This document shows positions 11,953 through 22,776 of a DNA stretch of 64,000 nt, piece by piece. The notes under the pieces were generated by a model that worked only from the letters and a program-made list of their open reading frames with translations, did no database searches and had not been told where the DNA came from. A program made the position numbers and the translations under genes. Position 1 is the first letter of the stretch, and every line of letters begins with the position of its first letter. Location of the stretch: contig GG745329.1 in assembly GCA_000151295.1 (NCBI GenBank), positions 358,908-422,907 on the forward strand, written 5' to 3'. This DNA comes from Allomyces macrogynus ATCC 38327. Lineage: Eukaryota > Blastocladiomycota > Blastocladiomycetes > Blastocladiales > Blastocladiaceae.

Positions 11953-13246
11953 ATGCCGCCGGCACCACTTGCTCTAACCGACTGCAACACGGCCGGCAGC
12001 ATATTCGATGTCATTGACCAGCTTCCCGTCCTGGCCGGGCGGCTCCGCGACTTCTTCGACTCGGATACTTCATCGCGCCAAACGGATAACAGAGAATGCT
12101 CGCGAGCACCTAGCAGCACCGCATCAGGACAGCATTGTCAACACAAGGCTAAGGATAGGTGCTGTTGGACCGAACCGCGCTCTGGCTGGGCTGGGCTGGG
12201 CCCAGTCGCGTTGGTCAAGGACGTGACCAATTTGCCCTGGTTGCGGCCTCGCTCACCCTTGGAATGCCGCAAACACGAAGGTGCACTCTTTGAGGAAGCG
12301 CAAAGGCTCTTGGCTGTGTGTGGATCGAACCCGATCAATGGCTGCAAAGATGAGGCAATCCCGCTTGCGATGTGGGAGCTGGTCCTGTTGCTCCGCATCG
12401 GCACTTTTTTCTATTTTACGCTCGCCGATGGCACGCCACCTGTCGCTGGCACTTGTTGAGCGCGACGCGGCCAGCTTCCGCGCGGTGCGCAGGTGTTGAA
12501 GAAGGGAGCCCTCGCTTCACTCTCGGGCGAACCGCCGCTGGCTTATGGGCAGCTGGTCGGGTTGGTGCTCTTGGTTGTGCTTGCATTTCTGAAACCTGAA
12601 AGTGATGGCTCGTCTTCCCCTCGTCGATTCCACATGTTTCTCGTCTCGCAATTCGTGCGCTTGGCCTGACCCAACCTGTTTATATGCGTCACTCTCTCGC
12701 CCGGTTCTCGTTGGCACCTCCGGTCCCATGGCGTGCTCCAACAACCCCACCTGTTTTCGCGACGCTCCCGCACCAATTCAAAGTCCTCACGACCCTCGCT
12801 CCATCCGTCCCGTCTGCTGATCTCGCGCTGCTGTGGCAAGCCATCTACAGGTCGTTCGAACGAGTCACTTCCCACTTTGCGACGGCGCCTGCCGACTTGC
12901 CGCACCTTCTGTGCGCGCAGCAATGCGTGGCCGTGCTCGCGACGCGCGTCGCGGACTTGACACCGTTCCCTGTGTTTGTTGCGACCATTGTGACCAACCT
13001 CGCGCGGGTCGTGCTCCTCCCCTGCATGCTGCCCGTCGTGCAATCCCTGATCGCGACGGCACTGAGCAAGATCCACGGTGCGTGCTTTGCGCACTGCGGC
13101 GATCCGCGGGACTGTTACCTCGTGCTCGACCGCGTGCGCGAGGGGGGGGGGGGGGGGGGAATGTGGACTGGGAGACAAAACCCATTCTGCAGACGCTGGT
13201 GGACGCGGCCAAGCCGCTGGTTTCATGTCCATTGCTCAGCCATTAG
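11953..13246 (+). pseudogene. Frame-broken gene relic, helical repeat-like protein
   Basis: Coding-like sequence persists here but moves between all three forward frames without good introns. It starts at MPPAPLALTDCNTAGSIF (11953), shifts near 12075 into a frame with RITENAREHL and RIGAVGPNRALAG, returns at ALFEEAQRLL and IPLAMWELVLLL, shifts again at LSLALVERDAASFRAV and at ALASLSGEPPLAYGQL, and continues from about 12760 as FKVLTTLAPSVPS followed by hydrophobic alpha-helical sequence. An 18-G run then breaks the frame once more before NVDWETKPILQTLVDAAKPL. The pattern suggests a decayed gene or poor local sequence quality. The helical, leucine-rich character is HEAT-like but I cannot name a family. 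The stretch 11569-11952 upstream shows nothing. Confidence 0.4.
13142..13159. repeat. 18-G homopolymer
   Basis: An uninterrupted run of 18 G, flanked by A on both sides. Coding-like sequence on the left and right is in different frames, so the run is either a sequencing or assembly slip, or the site of a real frameshift in the broken gene at 11953-13246. Confidence 0.95.
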
Positions 13247-13320
13247 GTGGTTCAATGCGACGCGTTTACAAAAAGTTACCTCGGCGATAAAACGTCATCA
13301 AACAAAATTGCAACCACCAT

Positions 13321-14186
13321 CTATGCCTTGGCTGAGACCTCGCCCGCCGGCGCAGATGCAGCCTGCGTGGCCTTAGCAATATCGAGGTTGCTCAGATCCT
13401 GGGCAAACAGCTTGATCTGACCCTTCTCCTTGATCTTGCGCTGCTTGCGCAGCCACACGCGGTAGGCCTCAAACGACGTGACCTTTTCGCCATAGTAGTC
13501 GTACATTTGGTTACCCGGACCCGTGAGCGACGCGTCGGCGCGGTACTTGAGAATGCGCTTGTAGAATTCCTTGTCGAGCTACGTACGCGACGCGCGCAGA
13601 ACACATGGCGTGCGTGAGTCGCGATTCCATCGGGTGGAGTGCATTCGAAACAACAACCACAACATACCACGTCCATCTTACGCGTGAGCGACCGCGTCGC
13701 GACACGCCACAGACCCTCGAGAGTGGCCGGCGTGATCATAGCGGCGGTCGCGCCAAGCGCAAATGCGACCATGCCATAGGCCATGGGCGCCTCGAGCCCC
13801 ATGACCATTTGCGTCGGGTCAAACTCGTAGGTCGTGGCAAAGTACATGGATCCGCCCACAAAGCCCGTGGGCGCACCGACAAACGTGAACAGGTGGTTGC
13901 GCAGCCGGCGACGCTGCCGCGCGGCAAAGTACTCGCGCCAGGTCATCGGGAGCGGCGCGCGGCCCGTGGGTGCTGCTGCTGCTGCTGCTGCTGCTGCTGC
14001 ATCTTCATCGGCAACGGGGGTTGCGGTGCTCGGTGCGGCGGCTCCAGTCGAGGTGAAGCGGAGGGCGGGCGTGCCGTATGCGAGGGTGGCCGCGACGGCG
14101 GCGAGCGGTGCGCCGGCGCTGCTCGCGCGGATGGCCGCAGCGGGTTGCGCCAAGTGGCGGATCGTCGGGCGGGCGAGGGCGAGCAT
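13321..14186 (-). CDS. PAM17: PAM17, presequence translocase-associated motor subunit
   Basis: Inner-membrane subunit of the mitochondrial import motor at the TIM23 channel. Exons 14186-13668 and 13578-13321 give 258 residues; the donor GTATGT follows KMDV and the second exon opens with LDKEFYKRI. Family landmarks are MTWREYFAARQRRR, two membrane spans (LFTFVGAPTGFVGGSMYFAT and MAYGMVAFALGATAAMI) separated by the conserved EFDPTQMVMGL, and C-terminal KYRADAS and DYYGEK motifs. The N-terminus is Arg/Ala-rich and serves as a mitochondrial presequence. A CTG-type triplet run at about 13972-14000 encodes an alanine tract between the presequence and the domain, which is lineage-specific. Confidence 0.93.
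13972..14000. repeat. CTG/CAG triplet run in PAM17 (alanine tract)
   Basis: Nine to ten tandem CTG units, read on the minus strand as GCA codons. They encode an Ala tract between the presequence and the conserved domain of PAM17. Confidence 0.9.
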
Positions 14187-14591
14187 GGTGGAATGGTGCA
14201 GCGGTTTTGAGATCGATGTTGGATCGTATTGGGTCGGTGATCGTGTTGGCCGGCGTGGGCGGTGCGGTGGATCGCGGCCGTGACCGCGCATGACTGCTCC
14301 ACCGCACGCGTCGCTCCCTTCACTCTCCGCTTCCGGTCGCCTCCAGCGCCAGCCCGCAGGCACGGCCGACCTGCTGTCGGACGACGTCGATCCGCCAAAC
14401 TATTTCCGGCCCACCACGCTGCAACTTCGTGCATTACCGCCATGTCCAACGCTCATCAGTACTCGACCTTGTCCACCGTTGATGTGGATGATCCAGTCCG
14501 CATCCGCCGCCGCTCCATTTCACCGAGCACGCACACTTCAAGACCTGACGTGATGAGACGCAACGCTTAGGACGCCCCGGCGTCGCCGACT
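14187..14591. other. Divergent promoter region between PAM17 and the Yip1-family gene
   Basis: About 400 bp between divergent starts. No coding sequence or RNA gene is visible. Confidence 0.5.
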
Positions 14592-15784
14592 ATGGCGACG
14601 CCCATGTTCACCATTGACGACGATGCCGACCGCCAAGCATTTGAGGGTACCCGATCTGCTTTGGTGGACGCAACATGTCGACCCTGATCTGATCGCTGCA
14701 TCGTTCCCTCGAGATAGCTTTCACGTCCACGGCCAAGCTCGCATCGACCGGCCCGTCACCAGCACGCTCCGACTCGCCCAAGCTCATCTCAACGTCCCCC
14801 ACCGCACAACCGCCCGTGACGGCCAGGTCGGCTGCTGCGATCCCGCTGCCCGTGACGCCCACCAAGCCCGGAACGCCCTTGCCGGCGGCAGCACCAGCAC
14901 CATTGGCCACGGCAACCGTCATTCCGATTGGTATCCCGTTCGGCATGGGCTCGTCGGCGCCGGTGCCAGAGCTGGCTCCGATGGCGCCGCCCGAAAATAC
15001 CAAATTCTACCAGGTTGAGCACTACATGGGATACTTCAACGTTGACACGACCGATGTACGTTTCCTGTGCCTCTCCACCGCTTTTCCATTTCTTACCTTT
15101 GCTTTCACACCCACGATAGATCCTGATCCGCATCCGGCTCGCTCTCTACCCCAACGACTCGTTCCTGACAGCCCTGTCGTTGAAAAAAGATCTCTACGGT
15201 CCCTTCTGGATCCCGACGACGCTGATTTTTGCGCTCTTTGTCACGTCGTCCATGGCCAACTCGATTGCCTCGTTCATCTCGGGCAAGCCCTACTCGTACG
15301 ATTTCACGCGGCTCAGCGTCGCCGTCTCGACTATCTACCTCTACACGTTTGCCCTGCCGCTCGCCGTGTGGGGAGTTGCACGGTACTACTCGCGGTCGCT
15401 GAACGTGATTGATCTCTGGTCGATCTACGGGTACGGCCAGACGCTGTGGCTGCCCGTGACATTACTGTGCATTATTCCGATGGAGTTTGTGCGGTGGATC
15501 ATGGTTGCGCTGGCATTTGTCGTGACCGGTCCGTGTTGCTCGTGCTTGTTCGGCTCGGGTTTGAGCGCGCACTGACAGTGCCGTGGGAATGTGTAGGCAT
15601 GTTCTTGATCCGCAACCTGCACGTCCTCCTCACGGGCATCACGACCAACGCGCCGATCCCGCTGCCGGCGCCCGCGACCAAGATGGTCCTGTTTGGTGCG
15701 CTCGCCGCGCACGCGACGTTTGCGCTCCTGCTCAAGTTTTTGTTCTTCAACTACGAGCTTCATGCGCCGGCGACCAGTCCCTAG
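14592..15784 (+). CDS. Yip1-domain protein, YIPF1/YIPF2 type
   Basis: Golgi/ER multispanning protein of the Yip1 family, which interacts with Rab GTPases in vesicle transport. Exons 14592-14646, 14718-15055, 15120-15528 and 15597-15784 give 329 residues. The Pro/Ala-rich cytosolic N-terminus ends in the conserved VEHYMGYFNVDT, followed by KKDLYGPFWIPTTLIFALFV, the hallmark entry into the first span of YIPF1/2 proteins. Further spans include STIYLYTFALPLAVWG, YGYGQTLWLPVTLLCIIP and a last C-terminal helix ending FFNYELHAPATSP. The third donor is an unusual GTCCGT. That boundary was chosen because it restores the frame at GMFLIRNLHVLL, and an alternative donor one codon downstream is possible. 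Confidence 0.88.
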
Positions 15785-16214
15785 CGAAGACGACGTACTA
15801 CTTGTCTCGCGTTTTGAATGAAGTCGGTTGAAGAACACAAGGCGGTTTGGCACGGGTTGAGCGTAGATTTCGGTTGACAATGGGATTGCTTCCGCCAACT
15901 TTCTTTCGGTGCCGGAGCGGGCTCGCTTCTCCACCCTGAGCAGAGAGAATGCTGTTGATGGGGGATGATGGAAGGCAGCAAGGTGCAAACCAAGTCGGTC
16001 AGCGCAACTTTGGATTCGCCGCGATGCCAACGCGCGCGACCACCGCCCAGCTCACCACGACCATTTCACCAAGGCCTAACTTGGTGCATTGCGTTGCGAG
16101 TGCTGTTGTCTCGCCATCCGTCAGGACGCACCGCGCGTGATCACGCCGTGGCGGTCTTTCCAACGCGATCAAGATTGCACCAACCAGCGAGACGCGAATC
16201 TCGACGTTACCACC
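15785..16214. other. Intergenic
   Basis: 430 bp between two same-strand genes. I see only the 3' UTR of the Yip1-family gene and the 5' region of the next gene, with no further gene. Confidence 0.5.
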
Positions 16215-17559
16215 ATGGACGCCCAACCTGTCGAAACACCCGCCGTCCCAGATCCCAACAGTGCTCCAAATGACAAGGACCATGCGACACCATCCGACGC
16301 GCCCGCGCTGGTGAACACGGCCGTGGAACAGCTTGCTTCAGCTGACTCGACCGTACCCGCGTCCAAGAACGCGTCCGCGGCGCCCGCACCCGGATCAGAC
16401 CCGTCTACGGCGCCCGCCCCTCACCACACGCCGGTGGCCCCGTCGTCATCACTGCCCGAATGGACACTCCTCGCGTCTCCGCAACCCCCATCCAACTCGA
16501 CCACTTCGGCCTCCCACGCTCCAACCGGCGGCGATCCAGGACCAGCGCCGGCACCGCACCACTCTCCATCCGGTGCGCCGCGCGCACGCTCGTGGACCCG
16601 TGCCGACGGCCACCACCGCAGCCGGTCGCCGAGTCGCGACCCACCCCTGGCCGCACTCCCGCGCCGCATCAACGAACCCACGACGATCCCGCCGGCTCAA
16701 GCCGAACAACTCGCGCGTGAGCGCATCTACGACGTGCGGCTCGCGTCGCGCGGGACCGTGCACTATGAGCCGTTGCGTGACGCGAGCTTGCACGACCATT
16801 TTTGCAAGCCATCCGTCCGCGCACACTTGGAGCGGCTCGGGATCGTGCGTGGCCGCTGCGACTGTCCGACCAAACGCGTTTGTCGACTCACGGTGCTGCG
16901 ACGTAGATCGACACGAACGGCGTGATCACGCCGGACCCGACGTTTCGCGAGACGCAGCTCGCGCTCGACCGCGCCGAACGGGATGCGCGGGCGCGGCGCG
17001 CGAGCGACGAGCGCGATTTAGCGCGCGAAGTCGAGGTCCGGCCTCCCCACCGCCATTTTCCCCCCTCTGCCTTCGCTGATCCACACCTCAATAGGTCCTG
17101 GTGCGCGCCGGCACCAACCCGATCCCGCCCAACGTCGGGCACGGGCACGACCGGTGGTCGTCCACCGTCGAGGCGTACACGCGATCGCAACTGCCGCCGC
17201 TGACCGCACCGCCGTTTGTCGCAAATGCAGCGGGCGGGCTTGCCGCGCGGTACCCGCCCGCGGCGGCATCACGGTCGCGTAGTTCGAGCACGCCGGCAGG
17301 TGCCAAGCCATTGCCGATTCCGCGGCACGCCGGTGGAGACGCGCGCCGACACCGGACCGCGTCCGAAGGGCCCGGTGGCGGTGACCGGCCGCGGTCCGCT
17401 GCGAGTACGCACGTGCCGCCGCTCGCAGCAAAGGATGGGGACGCGGAGCGCGGAGCGGACTTGCCGCGCAAGGCGCCGTTGCCGGAGATCAAGCCGGAGG
17501 CCGACGCGCGAGGAGGTGGAGAAAGTGCACGAGGCGGTGCGGAAACGGGGGAGACTTGA
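16215..17559 (+). CDS. Probable ERICH3-like (DUF4590-type N-terminus) protein, cilium-associated
   Basis: Predicted 407-residue protein from exons 16215-16844, 16907-17035 and 17095-17559; the start sits in CACCATGG. Residues 1-160 are low-complexity Pro/Ala/Ser. The one conserved block is YEPLRDASLHDHFCKPSVR followed by AHLERLGIIDTNG, which continues across intron 1 into a charged helix (ALDRAERDARARRA). This resembles the N-terminal pattern of ERICH3-type proteins (tyrosine/asparagine, ...L.D..L...F..P.xRxHL.R.G.I...G), a family linked to cilia. The match is from memory of the pattern and is moderate at best. The C-terminal third is disordered. Intron 2 uses a weak donor (GTCCGG). A flagellated organism would fit this assignment. 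Confidence 0.5.
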
Positions 17560-18025
17560 GGACTGGCGTCAAGAGAGCGATTGGAAGTATTTTTGCACCT
17601 CGCCCATGATCTGAGATGACTGAGCAACGCCGCGTCCCCCTCACTCAAGCTGACGTGCCACGTGGCGTCTTTGACGTCTTGGATCGACCCGACTCGCGAC
17701 ATGATAGTGACCTTAACTGTGTATTGGCGGGATCGCGCCAAGGAGGGGTACGAACAAAGCAGCGTGCAACAGCAAGCAAAGTGGCCACCCAAACTACGGC
17801 CAGAAACGACTAAAGGGGGTAACATAAATCGCGACCAAACCACCAGAGAACAACAATTACACGAGATCAAGAGCTTGGTTGTTTTCATTTCCCATGGCGC
17901 GCGGACCCGACCGGCCACGATCCGACACCGTGATCCCATTGGTGCCGCGTCGCACGAGCACCGCTTGCCGTGTTTCACGACCGCACCATCGACCGCCGCT
18001 TCCTGTGACCCACCAGGTCAGTTTC
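17560..18025. other. Convergent intergenic region
   Basis: 466 bp between convergent genes. It holds 3' UTRs only; no additional gene or RNA is visible. Confidence 0.5.
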
Positions 18026-19941
18026 TCAGTCAGTCATGTCCACCTTGTCGAACCCCCGCGCAACATGAGGAGCCATCGCAGCGTACCTTGGCGACCCCGG
18101 CGACCGCCGCGCCGTCGTCGCGCTGCTCCCCTCCACCCCATCCCCAGCCGTGGGCGCGACTCTTGCCGAGCTCGCGGACACGGGCACGGGCACGGCCGCA
18201 TCAGATGCGGCCATCAGAGACACGATCGTGAGCAATGCCCACCGCGCCCACACGCCGAGCGCCTCAGCAACTGCGGCCGTCGCGGCGCGCGACTTGAGCA
18301 TGCCCGATGCCAGCAGCTGTTGCGCGGGCCGCAAACGTGCGCGGACGGTCGGTCGACCAGCCACGAGTGCGGCGAGAAAACGGCGGTTTGCGGGTAGAGC
18401 GAGGTAGGGCGCGCGGTCGATAATGGCGGCGCAAAATTGCAGCGCGTGTGCCATGGGCATCGCGATCGGGCGCATTTCCTACACGGGGCGTATTTGCGTG
18501 AGTGCGAAGCGAAAATTAAAATTGGGACCAGAGAACCGATGTCAATGCGCACCCCCGTCGCCCACCGAACGTGCGCGACGAGCGCGGCCTCGCGCAGTTC
18601 GCGCAACACGTGCTGCCGCCCAAACCGCGTCCACGAGACGGTGATGGCCGTGAGCACGGCCGGGACGAGGAACACGGCCAGGACCGCAGCGACGACAAAA
18701 CTCGACACGAGCACGGGCGCTGGCGTCGTTCCTCGACGCGCCGGCACAGTCGGCGGGTTCGCCGATGAAGTCGTCGCCAGCGCTCCCATGGGCGTCATGA
18801 CGCCTACCGGCGTGGCCGCGCTGCTCCTGGCCGTCTGCGCGCGCCTCACGTCCTGGTGCCGGTTCGCGTAGTGCACAAACGGCTGCAGGAACGCGACTGT
18901 GACTGACGCGATCGAGAGCAGGTAGTTTGTGGGCAGCGGGCCCGTGGGCATCGAGGGTTGGCCTGCGGCCGCAGCCGCAGCTGCGACACGCGCCATCAGG
19001 TCGGCAGGGGGCACGGGCGCAGCGGCCGACGGCGTCCCGGGCGCCGTCGTGGGCGTCGCGTACCCCGCGGGGTACCCTGCCGGCGCATAGTACGAGAACG
19101 GCACGTGCGGTGTGGGCGGCGACCCCGGGGCGCCCGCGGGCACGCTCATCAAGACGTGCATCAGAACAGGCGTGCCCGGGGGCGGCGGCGCTGTGGCCAG
19201 GTGGTGCTGCACGTCGGGCGGCGACTGGTAGGCGTAGATCACGGGGGTTGGCGGCGCGGGCTGCGTGGCGGCGCCGTGGCCGCCGTGGGGATGCATCGGT
19301 GTCGTTGCAGCCCATGCGGGGGCCGCTGCAGGCATGGGTGCAGCAGCCGATGCGGCGGTCGGCGGCGCTGCGGTCGGTGCCCTCGCCGTTGCCAAATTGG
19401 GTGCGGCGGGCGATTTCAGCGCGCTGCCGCCGGCAAACGGGTTCCACGCAGCGAGCGAGGTCCACGAACTCCACCTGGTCGCCGTCGGGGTTTCGCTCGG
19501 AGTCGCGGGCGCAGGCGTACTGGACCTGGGCGCGACTTGGGGTGACGAGTGGTGGAGGTGATGGAGCGGCGGTGCGGCTATCGCGCCGGCCATGGCACCG
19601 ACCGATGGCGCGCTCGATGCGCTCGACGACGCTGTAGACGAAGAAGACGCCGAGGACGTGACCGATGCAGCCGACGAGTGCAGCGGCGAAGGCACGTAGG
19701 CCGGGTACGAGTGCGAGTACGGCGATGGTGATGGCGGCATCATCATCATTAGCGGCACCGAGTACGGCGAGCCCGCGGGTGTCGTTGGCACGGGCGATGC
19801 TGCACCGCCGCCGCCGCTCGCGCGCAAGTCGGCAGCTGACGCACGGCGGCGAGCTGCTGGTGGAGGTGGCGGCTTGGCAGCGGCCGCGTGCTTGGCAGGC
19901 GAGTCGAGTGCCGAGTCCTGACGGAGGAGTGCGGCGAACAT
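18026..19941 (-). CDS. Unrecognised Pro/Ala-rich membrane protein
   Basis: Predicted 613 residues from exons 19941-18553 and 18478-18026. The donor is chosen at GTGCGC because it gives a typical 74-nt intron; a GTCCCA donor 24 nt further on is also in frame. The first 330 residues are disordered, rich in Pro, Ala, Ser and Tyr. Two long hydrophobic segments follow, NYLLSIASVTVAFLQPFVHY and VLVSSFVVAAVLAVFLVPA, with further hydrophobic stretches in exon 2 (VAEALGVWARWALLTIVSLM). The conserved-looking core is exon 2, beginning MRPIAMPMAHALQFCAAI. I do not recognise the family. Topology suggests a membrane protein with a long cytosolic N-terminus. Confidence 0.55.
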
Positions 19942-20777
19942 GGCGGCGGGCAAGGCTAAAGGGGCCCTTGAGCGCGAGGGCAGGCCAGAGGAACGGGAGC
20001 GAGGACGTTGCCGCGGAGGAGAGAGGAAGAGCTCGCCGCGCGGGAGAGAGAAAGGAGCGAGCGAGCGAGCGGCGGTGCGGGGGAGGCGCGGATCGCGAGA
20101 CCGTTTGCACTGCGCGCGCATTCGAAATTATATCCGTTGGAGCTGGCGGCGCGACACTGGCAAGTCGCCCACCGCAGCTGCCGACCGGGCCGGTGTCATG
20201 TCTCGCGCGTGGAGGACGGCGCGTGTCCGCCGCGGCCGGCGTCGCGATATGACACGGTCCCTTCTCGCCATGGGCGCCGGCGCGGCGTGGTTGCGGCCAG
20301 TCTCTCTCGCGTGGGCGGTCGAGGTGGTGTGCGCGAGATGTCGCTGCGGTTGGCCGCTCGCACGGCCGTGTCCTCGCGCTTGGTAACGTCCGCACGCCTG
20401 AAATTAATCGAGGATGCACCGCTTGGGGGGAGTGATGCAACGGAGAGGGGGCAGCGCTGCTTCCTGGCGAAACGTCTGCGTTCTGTTCATAAGATCATCC
20501 AGCATCCCTTGTCGCCAATGTCGCACTTGGACCGGCCACAGCACACGATCGAGAGCTGCGACCACCGCACCGACACAAAACAGGGTGGAGAGGATCGAGG
20601 ACAGTGTCCTCCAACGCATCATGGGGGCGGTCTAGTATGCAAAGATTATGGAACAAGATGGGAGTGCAGCACGTCAACCTCGAACGACGTGCCGCCAAAG
20701 ACGACGAACCCGAGACAACCGGTCCACCCCGCAGACACCGATCACCCCTGACGCCCACTCGACACGCCCGCCTCTCT
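19942..20777. other. Intergenic upstream of the membrane-protein gene
   Basis: About 840 bp. The long open frames that cross it are continuations of antisense or extended frames of neighbouring genes and show no conserved motif. No other gene is visible. Confidence 0.45.
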
Positions 20778-22148
20778 TTACTCGGCCGAATGCATCGCCT
20801 CGTCTTTACCCTGCGCCGCCTCCATGACCGCCGACGACCCGGGCCACGCCAAGGTCGCGGCCACGCCCATGTGGTCCGACAACTGCAGAAAGCTCGGGTG
20901 CTCGGCCTCACACTTGTCGATCACGACGTTGTGCACGTTCCACGGCCCACCTGCCGCCGAAATCGCCTTTTCCGCAGGCGAGAGCGACAAGATGTAATCG
21001 AGCCGCCCGCCCTCTTGCTCAAAGATATCGCGAGACAGGTCGCGGCGCTTCTGCGAGAGCCATCGCCACGGAATTTGCGTATAGTCGACGCTGCCATGCT
21101 GCGCGAGCAAGTCGGCCACGGCAAACTGCTGCTGCGGGCCCTTGAGCATGTCCAGCAGCCGCTGGTACTCGGTCTGGTTCGACTGCAGCGAGTTGACGTT
21201 CAAGTCGCCGCACACGAGGATCAGATGGTGCAGCTTATCCCGGGTCGCCGACGCCGCGTCGTTGCTGTCGGACGACGCGGGCGGCGGCACGTCGTGCAGG
21301 CGCGGCGAGCTTGGCCGGCTCGGCATCGCCACGTCTTTACTTGCGGCCGTGGCGACCGCGTCGGCCGGCACGGTCGCAAGCACATGCTTGCTGACGTGGT
21401 GGTGGATAAACTCGGCGAGTTCGCGCACCTGGTCGTCGCGGCACGCGACCGACGGGTTCTGGTGCGGGTCCGGTGCCGTCGAGTACGACGCCTGTAGGTG
21501 CGTGTTGAACAGGTGCAGGTGCACGTTCTCGCAGTCGGGGTGCACATGGTGCGTGTACGACACGCCCTTGGCCGCGAGCCGGTCAACGGTAACGCCGCGC
21601 GAGTAGGTCCAATTCGAACTTTCGATGATCGGCCACCGCGACAGGACCAGCAGCCCCGCATCGAGCAAATGGCCATGGAGCACGGTGCCCTGCGGGCCGC
21701 GGACATGGCCCAGGTACCCCTGCCGCACGGCGGCCTTTTCGAGCCGGGCGACGCGCGACGAGTACCCGGAAAACGTTTCTTGTAGGGCGAGGATGTCGTA
21801 CCGCGGCAGGACGCGGTGGATGAATTCCTCGAGCCGCTCCTCTTTGCTGTCGCCCTTGTAGTCGGCAATCAGCGGCGGGCGCAGAAAGAAGTTGTAGGTC
21901 ATGAGCCGCAGCACGGCCGGGTGCGCGCTCGCGGGCGCCGGGCCCTTGGCGTGCGCGTGGTGCGCGGGCGGTGGAGCCGAGTGCGTGCTCGAGTCGTCGG
22001 AGCTGGTGTTGGGGTCCGGGTCGGTGGCCAAGGACCGCTTGGTTGGGGTCTTGGCGGGCGCGACCAAGTCGGACGGCACGTAAAGCGGCGGCGCATAAGT
22101 CTTGGTCGTGGCCGAGCGCGGCGAGCGCGGGCGGCGGCAGCACTCCAT
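20778..22148 (-). CDS. Neutral sphingomyelinase-type phosphodiesterase (endonuclease/exonuclease/phosphatase fold)
   Basis: Single-exon 456-residue enzyme. The fold is marked by LMTYNFFLRPP at its first strand, ILALQETF with the metal-binding Glu, LFNTHLQASY, the VCGDLNVN motif with catalytic Asp and Asn, and SDHMGV with the C-terminal Asp-His pair. This set matches Mg-dependent neutral sphingomyelinases (ISC1/SMPD2 group), which release ceramide and phosphocholine from membrane sphingolipids. I see no convincing C-terminal transmembrane pair of the ISC1 kind, so targeting is uncertain. The open frame extends 20 codons upstream, but its first codon is TTG; the ATG at 22148 (MECCRRPRSP) is the first usable start. 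An alternative is another EEP-family phosphatase. Asp/His-rich and Ser-rich insertions interrupt the domain. Confidence 0.78.
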   Translation of the reverse strand: MECCRRPRSPRSATTKTYAPPLYVPSDLVAPAKTPTKRSLATDPDPNTSSDDSSTHSAPPPAHHAHAKGPAPASAHPAVLRLMTYNFFLRPPLIADYKGDSKEERLEEFIHRVLPRYDILALQETFSGYSSRVARLEKAAVRQGYLGHVRGPQGTVLHGHLLDAGLLVLSRWPIIESSNWTYSRGVTVDRLAAKGVSYTHHVHPDCENVHLHLFNTHLQASYSTAPDPHQNPSVACRDDQVRELAEFIHHHVSKHVLATVPADAVATAASKDVAMPSRPSSPRLHDVPPPASSDSNDAASATRDKLHHLILVCGDLNVNSLQSNQTEYQRLLDMLKGPQQQFAVADLLAQHGSVDYTQIPWRWLSQKRRDLSRDIFEQEGGRLDYILSLSPAEKAISAAGGPWNVHNVVIDKCEAEHPSFLQLSDHMGVAATLAWPGSSAVMEAAQGKDEAMHSAE

Positions 22149-22776
22149 GGAGGCCAGCGCAATGCGGGGTCCGAGTCGAGCAAGCGTGATCCCGAGCGAG
22201 CGAGGCAATGGATGCGGCGGTGTCGGCGTGCAGCGGGCTGGGGTGGGTGGGGGGGGAGAAAGGAAGCGGGGAGATTCGGTGCCGGGGAGCGATTGCAGCG
22301 AGTTGAAAGCACGGCGCGGGCGTCGTCGTCGCGCTGGTGGGCGTTTCCGTCGACGAGCGTGTTCGGTGTGCCCGCGAGCGGCAACGGCGGCGGTGCCAAG
22401 CCAAACGTTGGCCGAGAGGCGCGCGCGGCATTGGGGTTTTGCACTGAGCCAGGGTTTGGCGCCGTGGTGGTGCGAGACACGCGTGACGCGGCGTGGCGCC
22501 CCGTGGCGCGTGCGGCCGGGGCGCGTGGTGGCAGAGCTTTGGCAGGGACGCTCGGTGATGGAGGTGCACGTGCGCGCGACTCACCTTCTGACAGCGCGAG
22601 ACGCGCCTCGCTGCTCGTCAACTTCAACCCGGCCATCTCCGCACACCACCACCAACAGGCCGACGCCGACCGCAACTTGAACGACCACGGCGTGTCTGTC
22701 GAAGACGACTCTCTCTCTCTCTCCCGCCTGCTGCCTGCCTGCCGCCGCTGCCGCTGCCACCGCAACCGCCACGACA
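22149..22776. promoter_or_regulatory. Shared divergent promoter region (sphingomyelinase / THR4)
   Basis: About 630 bp between divergent start codons, expected to hold both promoters. A CT-dinucleotide run (around 22710-22723) and GCC-rich pyrimidine sequence immediately precede the threonine synthase start. No gene is visible. Confidence 0.4.

Noticed and set aside
12310..12330. tRNA T-loop-like sequence (GGGTTCGATCC on the minus strand)
   Set aside because: The flanking bases do not form a T-arm or acceptor stem, and no anticodon arm is found at the expected distance.
18542..20440. 632-residue open frame antisense-shifted over the membrane-protein gene
   Set aside because: It overlaps the same strand in another frame, is Arg-rich with no conserved segment, and arises from high GC; the frame starting at 19941 has membrane helices and a natural splice continuation.
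22149..22208. N-terminal extension of the sphingomyelinase-like protein
   Set aside because: The open frame begins at a TTG codon; the first ATG in frame is at 22148.
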